From Pseudovirgaria hyperparasitica (taxonomy: Eukaryota > Ascomycota > Dothideomycetes > Acrospermales > Acrospermaceae): DNA of 64,000 nt. Shown here in pieces: positions 44,601 through 56,194 of the stretch (the stretch's first letter is position 1; each line of letters opens with the position of its first letter). The notes beneath the pieces were generated by a model that was not told where the DNA came from, ran no database searches, and saw nothing but the letters and a program-made list of their open reading frames with translations. The stretch is taken from the NCBI RefSeq assembly GCF_010093815.1, contig NW_022985552.1, forward strand, positions 1,349,943 through 1,413,942. The letters run 5' to 3'. The translations under genes and the position numbers were made by a program.

Positions 44601-47600
44601 GCGTCTCCGTTTCTCCGCGCGTTGATAAGGAGCTAGACCTCACCGTAGAGTTTGATTTGAATGGCCACAAGCACAGCTTTTACAACAAGGAGACTAGTGA
44701 GTCGACAATAATCACTTCACTGGATATTCCTGCAGTCAATGGCCGCCTCAAGATAACGCAAGACGACGATATAACAAAACTGAGTTTGATCAGCACTTTA
44801 GACATGGTTACCTTCGAAGCTTCCTCAATCCATGGCCTACTGAACATTGCCAAAGACCCCGAAATGTCTCGCCTTACACACGCAATTCAAGAAGACGCTG
44901 AAGTGTTACGAGGTCACTTCAAGGAGATCTTTCCCAAAGAGAAAGATACTTATACCGTCAAGGCTCCAAAATCAGGGTCTTTCATCTACTATGTGAAGCT
45001 GACCATGGCCGGGCTACAAATTGTCGCCAATGCTCCTACACAGTATGCCATTTCTACCACTGCAGCACTCGTGATAGGCATGGAGGACATGCAATTAAAC
45101 GTGTCGAACATCTCTGCAAAGGATAGTCTCATTCTCGTTCTACCAGACGTGGCAGCTGACGTGAGGCGAGTGGGTGTCAGTCTAGCGCTCTCCAACGAAG
45201 AGATTTGCCAACGCTCGGGCAATGTCACACTTGGTGTCAATATTCGAGTCACTTCCGCTGATCCCTCAAATATAAATGCGAAGCGTGTCATTCGTGTTTC
45301 CAGTTCAAATCTTGATGTCAACATCTATGCCGAAACGGCCTCGGCTATGGTGGATGTCATGAACCATCTTCAGGATAGGCTCAAAGACATCGATCTGTCG
45401 CGACAGAGGAAGTACTTCCGACGACTACATCGATCAAAATTTCCACGATCCTCCTCCGCCATCATCGCAACGTCGGCTCAGGAAGAAGGGGAAGAGCGAG
45501 TCAAAACCGCCGGCGTGTTCACGTCGACTTATTCTCTCGAGCTGAACGAAATTCAGGTCAGTTGGGTAGTGGGACATTCTTCGCCGAGATATGGAAACCG
45601 AGAGCCTGAGGATCTCGTTCTCTCATTTCGACGGATAGATCTGTCAACAAGGGCCGAGGACAAGGCTCGGCTAATGATTGAAGACATGCAACTTCAAATG
45701 GTCCCTCCATCATTTGGGAAGAAAAAGCGGTCCTTGAACTCAGCCCTGCTTCCCGAGGTCGTATTCAACGTCGCCTACAGCTCATCTCAAGATGCCCGCA
45801 AACTTGCATTCCAAGCAGCTGGAAAGTCCCTGGATCTTCAATTAGAATCGAAGTTTATCATCCCAGCAAAATGCCTGCACCAGTCTATAACACTGGCGAC
45901 CGAAAAATTTCGAGCAGCAACTTCTAGCTGGCAGAAGACGCCCACCGTCAGCGGAGCGGAGCGCAAGAACCCCTTCGGTAACAAACGCTTGTCATCACTC
46001 CTAGTAGATGCCGACTTCGCTGGTGCAGTGGTCCATCTCCGAGCCGCTTCATACCAGGAACACCAGTCACCACAAGCTCATGCACGAGAAAATCCTGGGC
46101 AGCAAAAGGGCAAATATGGCCAATTTGTGACAGAGGACTCAGCAGCTAGCACGTCACTCCGGGCCCCCGGTGTTGCGCTCAAAGCAGAGTTCACCGACGA
46201 CGGTGGGAAGCATCCGTCACTGAATGTTGAACTCAAAGTCGATGCTTCCAATAATGCGCTCTACCCTAGTGTAGTGCCTTTAATCGTTGACATATCAAAT
46301 GCGGTCAAGCAGGTTGTGCAGGACAAAGACAACGATGGCGCAAAGGAGAACGTTTTGGGAAAGGCAAAGCCAGCTGGATCGAAATTGATCGATGAGGAAA
46401 GCCTCATGAATGTGGATCCCAGTACATATCTAGGGAAGACTCGCCTGAACTTTGGCTTTCGTATTTGCAGACAAGAGTTTAGCCTCAGCTGCCAACCTAT
46501 TGCACGTGTAGCAGCCTCCGCACGACTTGACGAGATTTACATGACCATGAGCAGTGTGAAAACGAAAGACCATGGCCACTTCTTCGCCATTACTGGCGCA
46601 TTTGAGAAATTGCAAGCCTCTGTTCAACATGTTTATTCGAAAGAGTCGACCTTCAGTTTCAAAGTCGATTCGGTCCATCTGTCAGTGATGAACAGTAAAC
46701 ATCTGAGTGGCAGGTCAGGAGTATCGGCAATTCTGAAAATAAATCCCACCCGGACACAGATCAATGCGCGACAATTACAGGACTTTCTACTCTTTCGCGA
46801 GATATGGGTGCCACCAGAAATTCGACAAGAGGCTCACCAAACACCTTCAGCTCCGTCCACCGAACCTCAAGAGTATCTGGTTCAGCGCTATCACCAGGTC
46901 GCATCTGCCGCTGCATTCCCATGGAACGCTACCTTTGCCATCGCTGAGATGGCAGTCGAACTTGACCTAGGTCAAGCAATAGGGAAGTCATCACTTACCA
47001 TCTCTAATATGTGGGCGTCATCCAAAAAGAACTCAGATTGGGAACAGAACCTTTGCATTGGGGTGGATAGAGTCGGAATCAAATCAACGGGCAGAATGAA
47101 CGGCAACGTCGACTTGACAAACGTCAAGGTGCGTACGTCGATCCGCTGGCCCGAACAGCAGGAGGCACCTCGTCAAACTCCATTCATTCAAGCTTCTGCT
47201 GGCTTCGGAAGGTTGAACGCCAAGATTGGATTCGATTATCAAGTGTTCGCCGTTGCCGACATATCTGACTTTGAGTTTCTTATGTATAATGTACGCCAGG
47301 GCGTAGAGCGAGATCGCCTTGTTGCTATCCTGGACGGTGATAGGGTCCAAGTATTCCTGACATCAACGAGCTCAGCCCAAGTCGTCGCATTATATCAAGC
47401 TATTCAACGCCTGGTTCAGGAGAACCAATCTGCTTACGAGCAGTCTCTAAAGGATATCGAGCGTTTCCTACGGCGAAAGTCCGCAGTCTTGCCAGGACCA
47501 TTGCTTGCTCCGCAAGCGCCGAGCTCATCTGAGGAAGAACATAATGCCGATAACGCGCCTAAAGCCCCTATCTCGCTAGGAACCGACGTAGTTGTGACAT

Positions 47601-48370
47601 TGAAGAAACTCACGTTTGGCGCCTTTCCGAGCTCTTTGACAGACAGCCAAGTCCTTAGTCTCGAAGCTTCCGACACGCAGGCTCGTTTCGCTACTGCACT
47701 CACCGAAGATCCCCTCAAAGGTGCCCAAGTTCATAGCGTCCTAGGTCTGACTCTCGGTCGCCTCAGCGTTGCCCTCGCTGCCATCGCACAGACTTCGAAG
47801 AAGGATACGCCTGTCGACATCACGGTCGAGTACATCGTCAACAGCGTCGCTGGTGCTCGCGGCGGCACTATTTTGCGCGTCCCTAAAGTCCTCGCTACTA
47901 TGCAGACCTGGCAGATCCCTAACACGAATACCATCGAATACCAGTTCAAATCCTCTTTTGAAGGCAAAGTCGACGTAGGCTGGAACTATTCGCGGATAAG
48001 CTATATCCGTAATATGTGGAGTGCACACACGCGTGCCTTGGCATCACGACTTGGTAAGCCATTGCCGGAACCAGCTGTAAAGATATCGGCACCAAAGGAA
48101 AGACCAGAAACAGCGCAAGATCGCGAGAAAGCGAAAATCACAGCCGTCGTGGACGTTCCACAGAGCAGATACGAGTATGCACCGCTAGGCGAAGTGGTTA
48201 TCGAGACACCTCAATTGAGGGATATGGGCGAGGCGACACCTCCGCTGGAATGGATTGGACTACATCGTGATCGGCTACCCAATGTGACCCATCAAATTGT
48301 TATTGTGCCGTTATTGGAGATTGCGAGAGAGGTGGAGGATGCGTATCAAAGGATCTTGGGGACGAGTTGA
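38659..48370 (+). CDS. CSF1: Csf1, bridge-like lipid transfer protein (BLTP1 family)
   Basis: Exons 38659-38711 and 38764-48370 (52-nt intron, GTATGC donor, CACAG acceptor) give 3219 residues; the second exon is 9607 nt. A single N-terminal membrane anchor (ELLVCAVLTIFFLFYF, about residues 22-40) is followed by the family motif WHKYQAYIDIQSLQISLLAGRIFFKDIRYH and HGGYITWQYWLR, the chorein-like start of a repeating beta-groove. Long disordered insertions occur near residues 90-190, 1080-1200 and 2370-2420. Csf1 is the fungal member of the BLTP1/KIAA1109/Tweek group, ER-anchored rod proteins thought to conduct phospholipids between membranes; in yeast it is needed for low-temperature fermentation and for lipid supply to GPI-anchor synthesis. 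Length fits the family. No frame interruption is seen over 9.6 kb. Confidence 0.95.
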
Positions 48371-49850
48371 CGGCATGCATAAGTGCACGTATGCATGATG
48401 TTTAGTAATGACCAATGTGCTCAATATTGATAGGTAGTATTGACTCTAGGGATCTGTATCCTGTAATTCCTCGACCAATAAAGAGGGTACAATGAGCTAT
48501 TCGGCGTTATACTTTACGCGAGGTCTCCCAAAATATCTTTATAGGTCTGTCTATTACCAAAAAGCTTCTCTTCATCCTTTAGACGGCAGGTTATACTTGG
48601 ATCCATTACTAGGTATAGATCCTTTTTAAAAGAATCTTTCTCCGGAAACGAGCACTGACAGAAAGGCCAAGACCTTGCCCCACTGACAAGTAGATATTTT
48701 TGTCTACTTCCTGACTCGGGTTTCATGTAGTGCTGACTTGCCGGAATTCTGATCCGTACTTGAAGGATGTTTCAGGCAGGGTAAAGCACGTGGCGCATGC
48801 CATTAGTGGTGGTACGATTTGCGATCTTGTTCTGCCAGAGAAAACCCTGCGCAATGTCATCGCCAACTGAAGCATCACTTGTCTAGAACATGATTCTCCT
48901 AGCACCCTCTTGTATGCGCGTCCTAGCTTAGAGCTCTTCATATCTAAATAATGCTTAGAAATGAGCAGATAAGGAGACTGAGAATGGTTCAGATGCTCTT
49001 GATAGAGACTGAATTAAAGTTTTGAAGAGTTGAAAACCATATAGCAGTGTTCGCCTTATTTTATTCTATGAATCGATATCGAGCTAATCATGTAGAGACT
49101 TATATAGAGGTAGATCGGTCCAGTAAGCGTTAGGAAGACCGTTACCTGCACAGTCCGGTGCCAAAGGTTTGAGGTTCCGGGGAAGTCCATGGATGGGTCC
49201 ACCTGCACTGCACGGGTGCGTGACTGATAGCGGTACCTCTTGGCGTGTTTGACAGCTAGACTTATTATTTTTAAAATGGTAACAGGGGGTGATAGAAATC
49301 CGCGACCACCTAACATAGACTAATTTATAGCGTGTAGAAGTGCCCTTCTTATGGTGGGGTGCTTTACGTCGCTCGCATCAGGGATTAGTGCGCTAATGTT
49401 ACTGCCCTATAGTTGTGATTGAGGACATGTTATTACTAGTTATATATAGAGATGACATTTTATAGGGTGTGGGCACAGACTTTGTCAGCCCCTGTAATGG
49501 CATGGATCCGCGACTGGCCACGACTTCTTCTCGGACATGGCAGGAATCTTTTAAGACACTGAGCTTAACCTTTGCACATACAGTAACAAGAAAATTCACT
49601 CATGATTCTACTGCTTTCACGGACCAAAGAGGATCAAGTTTCGCTCGTGCTTCTTTACCACGATCTTCTTATGAAATACGGGTCTGAGGTGAATTTTGGC
49701 TAAAGGATTATAGCATATCGGCGTGGCCTATACATTTTCGCACGATATATAGGGCCGATAGAAGATGTTTTGAATCAGCAATGTAATATATAGTATACCA
49801 CTTCTCTGTTTCTTTCCTCCAGACATCGTCTCATTTCCGCTACGATCAAC
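48371..49850. other. AT-rich intergenic region
   Basis: 1.5 kb. Two adjoining minus-strand frames (48941-48723 and 48726-48514) read like protein in places (for example SFPEKDSFKKDLYLVMDPS) and might be remnants of a lost gene, but no family is recognised. Remaining sequence has no coding character. Confidence 0.5.
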
Positions 49851-51096
49851 ATGGTGTCTTTGAAATTCACCCTTTTGGCTTGTATGCTATTTGCCCAGTC
49901 TTTAGGTCGGAGATACGAGTTTCCGTCACAGGACACTGCTAGACCGATGACTCAACCAGATGAACCACCACCAGAACCACGACGATCAATGATTAGGTAT
50001 TCCACCGATCACACTTGTAACCGACGGATAGCCGCAGGTGCGGCTATTAGAGAGGCGATTCTCATGGCGAAAAAAGCCTGGATCCGCCTAGAGAATTGGA
50101 GCATGAATCCACAGTCCGATGACTACGACATCGCGAGTCTCTTCAGGAATATCTTTAAAAGGGACTCCAGAGAAGATTCGGCTTCGGTTCACCGGGTTCT
50201 TGAGGCCCTGTATGGTGTTGCCACCGCTCAGTATACGGCACACGAGGAAGCAAACACACATTTCTACTGCGACAACGATGATCGCTGGAAGCTTGCTAAG
50301 GATCGGCAAGAGTGGCAAAACGGTCGACGGCCATCGAACTGGCCACCAGCCATGGTCCCAAACTCTAGAGCGCGAGAGGTTGATCAAGTATGGCACGATA
50401 TGTCCGCTGAAAATCAGATCAGGGTCGGAGCTGTAAGACTCCCCCTATTCAGTACAAGGGGCAAGCCCCTCTGTAAGGACCCTTTGCTCATGGAAGACGG
50501 TATATTTAAATGGGGCAAGGCGTACCACTCGAACGAGCATTACCGCACGCCAGGTAGACGTTGGGCCACCACCATCACCCTTTGCTCGCCAATGATCAAT
50601 TCTAGAATTTCGACGATAGCTGCAGATAGGAGCCGGGACTGGACGAAATTCTCGCTTAAGTACCAATTCGATAGGGAAAAGTTATATTATAGAAGAACAC
50701 TGCCCGAGGACATGTTCGGGAGCGGAGAGCTGTCGGCTTATGCTAGTGTGGTAGCGCTGATTCAATTTTTGAGAGTGGGCGGCATTGGACGTAAGTTGCA
50801 CCGACTTGACTCTATGTAAAATGAACGCTTATAGATTGTCGTTAGTGGCGCATGTGGGGTATACGTGGGAGAGTGTCATTTCAACTGGCCCGGATTCGGC
50901 CATTGAATATGCGGAGCACTATGGTACATATTCCCCGTGTGATCCAGCTTTCACAAGATACTGACAAGAATGTCTAGCATACTTCGCCGCACTTGCATAC
51001 ATGGGATACATGGGATACAAGCTTGATGACCGTAATGGAGCCAGTGAGGGTAAACTGCTTAGAACGGATTATCGTCCCCCCGCGAATCGCCTATGA
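49851..51096 (+). CDS. Secreted M35-like (deuterolysin-type) protein with degenerate zinc site
   Basis: Exons 49851-50790, 50846-50923 and 50978-51096 give 378 residues. The first 18 residues (MVSLKFTLLACMLFAQSL) form a signal peptide. The pattern HFYCDNDDRWKL, a later Cys-bearing core (CKDPLLMEDG, TITLCSPMI) and a C-terminal GPDSAIEYAEHYAYFAALAYMGY resemble fungal secreted M35/lysine-specific metallopeptidase-like proteins. At the place where these have HExxH the sequence reads LIQFLRVGGIG, so both His and the Glu would be lost. If so it is a pseudoenzyme, perhaps an effector or binding protein. The second intron acceptor is inferred: the nearer AG gives a stop, so the AG at 50844-50845 was used. 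Family assignment is by eye and moderate. Confidence 0.65.
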
Positions 51097-51642
51097 ATCA
51101 GGCAGTCACAGTAAAGCACACAGCTCATGAGGCGATTAGGACGGGGCAGGTTCCTGCACTAGACACAGACACTATAGTTTTAGACAACAGAAATTCTGTG
51201 TATGAAGTGAAAAGGACAGGGCGTCCCGGTTCAGAAAGGTTAACTTGAAATTATGGTTTTCAGATCGAAAAGTGCACCAAAGTGCACTTCATTAATATTG
51301 ATCTATAATTCCATATTGATGCAAAGAAAACACCCTCTTTTCCGTGTAATAGCCTGAAGCACAAGCACGTCTATAGAGAGAGAAGAATTGCTTCACGCGT
51401 ATAATATTCTAGAGTCAGTTGGGACCACAAATATAGGACTCTCCAGAATGCATTTCGGAATTTTTGGTTCATTATCCGGACCAGCGCAGAGCGGGCGAAT
51501 GCTTTCGCCTTTTAAAATGTTACCAACTACTGATTGAGCATGGATGTAAGCTCGTAGGAGACCCCGAGAGATGATAATCTAGCATTGTATAGACTATATG
51601 CTGTGTGCATGTGCGATCTCTACGCATAATTGAAATCTAAAG
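51097..51642. other. Intergenic with one perfect small hairpin
   Basis: An 8-bp perfect stem with a 4-nt loop (AAGTGCAC-CAAA-GTGCACTT) lies at 51270-51289. No gene is seen. Confidence 0.6.
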
Positions 51643-51784
51643 GACTAGAAAGGGGGGTATTCTTGGCTTTCTCGATGAACACGAGAGCCAACGCCCTTCC
51701 CTGAGCGGAACAAAACACTAGAAGACTGGAAAGGGGGGTATTCTTGGTCGTAGCAGCGCTACAAACCAACGCCCTTCCCTCAGC
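51643..51784. repeat. Two tandem hairpin units with conserved flanks and different stems
   Basis: Units 51643-51706 and 51724-51784 share a 24-nt left flank (GACTrGAAAGGGGGGTATTCTTGG) and a 19-nt right flank (CCAACGCCCTTCCCTsAGC). The sequences between are unrelated but each folds on itself: unit 1 pairs TTGGCT+CTCG with CGAG+AGCCAA (7-nt loop), unit 2 pairs TTGGT+GTAGC with GCTAC+ACCAA (3-nt loop). The flanks can extend the stem (AAGGG with CCCTT). The pair starts about 100 nt beyond the xanA stop, on the 3' side of that gene. Confidence 0.75.
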
Positions 51785-51886
51785 AAATCGAAAGACGTTC
51801 CGAGTCCACCATTCTCGCCCACTACTAGAAGTCTATCATAACTGACATGAACCCAAGGAGAATTTTGTAGGGATGAGGGCAACATC

Positions 51887-52996
51887 TCAAGCGCCAAGAG
51901 GTGCTGCACTTGCGGCAAGGTTACACTGCCTGAAAACGCGCACTTCATCCTCCTTGAACGCACCCACGACACTGTGCAGACAGCCATGATTATTGAAGAT
52001 GACCATATCTCCTTCTTCCCAGTCATGCGCGTATACCAGTTCTGGTGCAATGCCCGGTCGCTGAAGAAGATACACTATGTCTCTCACCTCCCGTAGCTCA
52101 TCCATCACAGTCCCATCTGCAAGATGCAGTTTCCGCACTGCCGATGGGTGCACTTGCAGTGCCAAACGCCCAGTAACGGGGTTCTTCCACACCATGGGCA
52201 GGACCTGGATCTTGCTCTCGTCGACCGGTGGGAGTTGGTCCAGCGAGAGCTCTTTGCCTTCAGACACAAGTCCGAGGCCCGTGGAGCGGCTACGCGCGCT
52301 GCTCATCCAGACATACGGGTGTGGCGCATACTCCACTTTCGTCGTGCGGGCGAATGCCTTGTCGTCGTCCGACAGGATGTCGTACATGGTGTATCCCGAG
52401 ACAAAAGCCGTCGTGCCGAGCGGGACGGTCAGTTCATCGCCTGTCCCGTCGTCGTAGCGCAGCGTCTGCGTGCGACCCTCTGGCACGCGAACAGCCATGA
52501 GGGTAGTGGCGCGTGGAGGGTTGAGGTCGTAGAGTGCGGCGTCGATGTGCCATCTGTAAAACCTCGTGAAGTGTTCGTCTTCCTCGGCGGGGATGCGCGT
52601 TGCGTGAAATGTGGCGTGATGTGGGTGCTTCAGTTTGATGTCGGTCAAGCCCTCGAAGCTGTCGAGATGGCCATTTCCGATGACTTGTACCTGCGGCTGG
52701 TGTGGGATTGTTTTGAGATCAGGATGCAGGATAGATTTCTTGGTGTCGAGCGTTTTGCCATGACCGTAGGAGGTAGAGGCGGGGTCGAAGCGGTTTGTGA
52801 GGGCGTACTGCGCGGCAGGCGTGCAGGCGGCTTGGTCTTTGACAACAATCACAGTATACTCGTACAGCGCGGCACGGAGATGCTGGAATTCGATATCATT
52901 GAGTTTGTTGAGGTCGACGCCGGTGACTATAGCACCAAAGCTGCGGCCGTCGGTAGGGGGAAGAGGTGTGACCTTAATGTTAGACGCGACGGTCAT
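51887..52996 (-). CDS. xanA: Xanthine dioxygenase, Fe(II)/2-oxoglutarate dependent
   Basis: Single exon, 369 residues, the length of Aspergillus XanA. The family sequence is followed throughout: FGAIVTGVDLNKL, SILHPDLKTIPHQPQVQVIG, FYRWHIDAALYDLNPP, YDDGTGDELTVPLGTTAFVSG, YAPHPYVWM, MVWKNPVTGRLALQVHP, RPGIAPELVYAHDWEEGDMV, and HGCLHSVVGAF with RVFRQCNLAAS. His150, Asp152 and His341 are the iron ligands (their counterparts are known in A. nidulans XanA). The enzyme converts xanthine to uric acid with 2-oxoglutarate and oxygen, an alternative to molybdenum xanthine dehydrogenase in purine use as nitrogen source. The start MTVASNIKVTPLPP matches the family. No signal or targeting sequence. Confidence 0.95.
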   Translation of the reverse strand: MTVASNIKVTPLPPTDGRSFGAIVTGVDLNKLNDIEFQHLRAALYEYTVIVVKDQAACTPAAQYALTNRFDPASTSYGHGKTLDTKKSILHPDLKTIPHQPQVQVIGNGHLDSFEGLTDIKLKHPHHATFHATRIPAEEDEHFTRFYRWHIDAALYDLNPPRATTLMAVRVPEGRTQTLRYDDGTGDELTVPLGTTAFVSGYTMYDILSDDDKAFARTTKVEYAPHPYVWMSSARSRSTGLGLVSEGKELSLDQLPPVDESKIQVLPMVWKNPVTGRLALQVHPSAVRKLHLADGTVMDELREVRDIVYLLQRPGIAPELVYAHDWEEGDMVIFNNHGCLHSVVGAFKEDEVRVFRQCNLAASAAPLGA

Positions 52997-53808
52997 GATG
53001 TATTATGGTCACCTTTTAGCTCAAGAGAGTAAGTAACTAGCAATCCGTTCAGATGGATATTGAATCTCTTCTCGATAACCCCATGTCTCTGGATGTGCAG
53101 AGAAATTTATACAAGGCCTCATGGAGTGCACGTGTGGCTCTGGTGGAGGTCTCCGAGAACTGTCTCCATATATCTGTGGTTAGCGGAGGTCGCCGACGAC
53201 CACGGAAAATAAAGTGGCAAGATGGTTTCTTTTGACGTGCTTTATGACCTGAATAAATAGATGTATACTCAAAATCATATCAGGCTAGTAATGACTGAGC
53301 TCTATTACCACGGTTGTAGGTTTGACAGTAATATTATGTATTGATCTTATCAGTAGAAAGTGAGTGCTATCAGATCGCGGCGTCTAATTGGCCACTTTAG
53401 CCCAAATAAGCATTTGTACGGCGCAAGATCTTCGTGAAAACTCTAAAGTGATTACGCTTTCACTAACGGTTGAATAACGATTATTTCAGAAATGACACTT
53501 AGATTTCATTAGCGCTTATTTTGTTATTAACGGTTAATTCGACTGCGTTCTCCTCATCAGTGTGATGTGCTATTCACCAAATAGTCGACAGGTTTGGATT
53601 CACAAATAATAAAAATTAAGTGGAAGGAGGAATCGAGGTAATTTGAATTAGACGTTCATTATATGCAATACGTCTCTCAAACTCATACTCGTACAAAACA
53701 CCAGCCATCGAATACCATCCATTCACTTCCCTACATGACGTCGTAGCGCATGGCGACCGTGATAACTCCATATCCCAATACAGTAACAAACGTTGCATTC
53801 TAAAATTG
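52997..53808. other. AT-rich intergenic region upstream of xanA
   Basis: 0.8 kb, AT-rich from about 53240 on. A 60-codon frame at 53053-53235 (+) has no recognisable feature. The xanA promoter must lie here. Confidence 0.6.
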
Positions 53809-55682
53809 TCACCGATAGAGTCCTGGGCTCCTACCCTCCTCCGCAACCTTTCCACTGACATCACGTCTTCTCCAGTTGCCTATCAATCCATTACCTGCTC
53901 CGAGACCTAGATCTCCATCAATATCCAGCCCAGTCCGACTAACAACTCTGGGGCTTCCCTCGTGGCCTCTACGCTCACTCATCTCTGGCTCGGGAGATCG
54001 ACTTTGCTTAACGCCTGTCGTTCTTGGCGGTGTGCTACTGACAGGGCGCAGGTTCGCAGTTGCTGATCTCAGATCGCCGTAAAACTTGCGCTTCGGTGTA
54101 GATGCGCGACTGATTGAACTGACATCACTGATTGTACTGAGTGACGTTGGCTTGCGCAGTCTATGTTCTGGGACAGGGGGCGGAGTTGGTGGGTTCATAC
54201 GCAGCGGCGCTGGGACGTCCATGTAGGATACTTCCTCATCTTCTGAGAATTCAATCGAGTCACGGCGATCATGATATGCTTGCTCTTGCAGAGCAGGTGC
54301 TTGCGAGGGGAGTTGTTGATGGCGCAGAGTTTCGTAGCCATCTGTCGGAGTTTCAATATTGACGAACCAGTTATCGGTATGGAGCTCGGATTTGGGCCTG
54401 TTTGTGCTGGGGCGCTTTGCGGGGCTACTACGTTGGATATTGCCAGATGTAGATGCCAGGGTGTTGCGCTTTAGCATTGAGGGAAGGGTGTCGCGCGAGA
54501 TATCGGTTGGAGCCTTGGAAGGTCGCGAGTACTGCGACGTGGAGTCTAGAGTAGAGTCGCGCTCACTGTCATTGTCGTCATCGACGTGTTGGACGTTTGC
54601 GCGTGAGGCGCGAGTGGATGGTGGTTGAGAGTAGATCTGGGCTTGCTTTGCGAGGTTGAGTCGAGAATGGCGAGGGGATGCGGGATTTTGAGCAGACAGG
54701 TTCGAAACAGAGCCGGCGCGAGTATCAAAGAAGGATACTGGGCGAGTTTCGGAGACCAATGGATCGTATAATTGACTTTCCCGTGTAGATCCCTCCATTG
54801 AGACAGACATGGTAGATGCACTTGCGCGCTTCTCGTTAAGTGTCATGTCGGATGCATCCGAGCTCTTGTACTTGTGCTTGGTCGATCGTCTAGATGTCAG
54901 GTTGTCCTCCAACGGATTCATGTCAGGAGGCAGATCAGAGATCCTGCGGAAGATGATGACTAGCCACACATCTAAGAAGAAAGAAACCAGATGCAGACCG
55001 GCGACGCTTATAGCTGTCAACCAAGTGGCTGTCAGCACCTTCATTGTGGCCTCATCGCTGCTGAAGTACGTTCTCCATCTGCCATCCGCTCCAACGTCTT
55101 TGACTCGGTTGTTGTTCGACATTAATGCGGTGAAGACGTAGAAGGGAACAAATCCGGCGTCTAGGACAAGGGCGAAGAAGTGGTACGAAGCTGAACTTGC
55201 TGGGGTACGTCCTTTCGCAGGTCTGAAGAGGTGGTAAACTGCATATGTTGTTACGGCGATATCTGCGCCAGGCTATCACATGTAAGTCAAACTTCTTATT
55301 TGAATCCCCGTTTTCGACTTACGGGTATCCTGATAATCCATCCTTCAGTATCCGCGGTACCTCGAATGCATATCGTACATATGAGTAGCCCGATTGCGCC
55401 AACTAGCTGTAGTTGACGAAGGAGAAGTTGGATCCAACGAACCCATTTGATGGCACTCTTTGTTCTTGGGTTCATTTGCTTCGCATCGGTGTTGCCATAC
55501 GGTAGGACGAGGTAGCTATCGGGGTGCCTGTTGAAATTGATTAGTGGGCCTTCTTGCTTCTTTGCGCGTGGAGGAATTTCGCGGCTTGCGCGAGTAATAG
55601 CTTTTGGGTCAAAGCCATTGAACGGATCATGCTCGTTGTATCTGGGAGTAGCTTCATATAGATAGGGCGGAGTGACAACCAT
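53809..55682 (-). CDS. Fungal multi-pass membrane protein with disordered tail, unknown function
   Basis: Exons 55682-55323 and 55272-53809 (50-nt intron, phase 0, GTAAGT donor) give 607 residues. The N-terminus MVVTPPYLYEATPRYNEHDP leads to four predicted membrane segments: LRQLQLVGAIGLLICTICI (about 92-112), the exon-2 start ADIAVTTYAVYHL, SYHFFALVLDAGFVPFYVFTAL, and KVLTATWLTAISVAGLHLVSFFLDVWLVIIF. The remaining 350 residues are Ser/Arg/Pro-rich and disordered, with many SP/TP sites suggesting phosphorylation. The four-helix head resembles a Pezizomycotina-wide family seen as 'hypothetical membrane protein'; I cannot name it. The ATG at 55682 is preferred over the in-frame GTG upstream. 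Confidence 0.75.
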
Positions 55683-56194
55683 CGCGATGTCGAGTAGCAG
55701 CACTTGTCACCACGACGAAGGTAGGCAGAAGATGGTCAAGACGAGTCTGTACGCAGGCAAGGGGTACAAAAGAGTGACTCAAAAGTCTTGTAAGAAAAGA
55801 GCAAGAGAGCAATTATCGTAGCCCGGCTTGCAAGGGATACGCGCTTGTATGAGGTGTGCATGGTATTAGTGTTATGATGCTACGCGTCGGCGGGACAACC
55901 ACTTCCGGCGCTTCTCCTCAGCGCACTCCGACGTTGGCGTGACATCGGAAACAAAATCCAATAATTAATTGCGCTCTGATATTGGAATTTGACTTGCACT
56001 CCGTACTGACCACGATCGGATTTCCTGTATCAGTCCTATGCTGAAGTGATTCATTGTATACGATAAGGTTGCAACTGCATCTTTGCTGACACAGCGAAGC
56101 GGAGCTTAGGTCGGAGAAAGTCAGTCATTAGCTCTGCTACTTGGACCAATCTTCAAAACTTCAAAAATATGACCACATTGATCCTGCTCGAATT
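55683..56194. promoter_or_regulatory. Divergent upstream region (membrane protein / ARH1)
   Basis: 512 bp between two starts. No special motif recognised. Confidence 0.5.

Noticed and set aside
48514-48941. Two adjacent minus-strand frames as a gene
   Set aside because: Partly protein-like but no family, no proper start and no splice signals; mentioned only as possible remnants.
51643-51784. The repeated units as ends of a transposon
   Set aside because: They are in direct orientation only 17 nt apart, with no target duplication and no space for an element between them.
53053-53235. 60-codon frame upstream of xanA
   Set aside because: Too short, no motif, no splice partner; could be chance.
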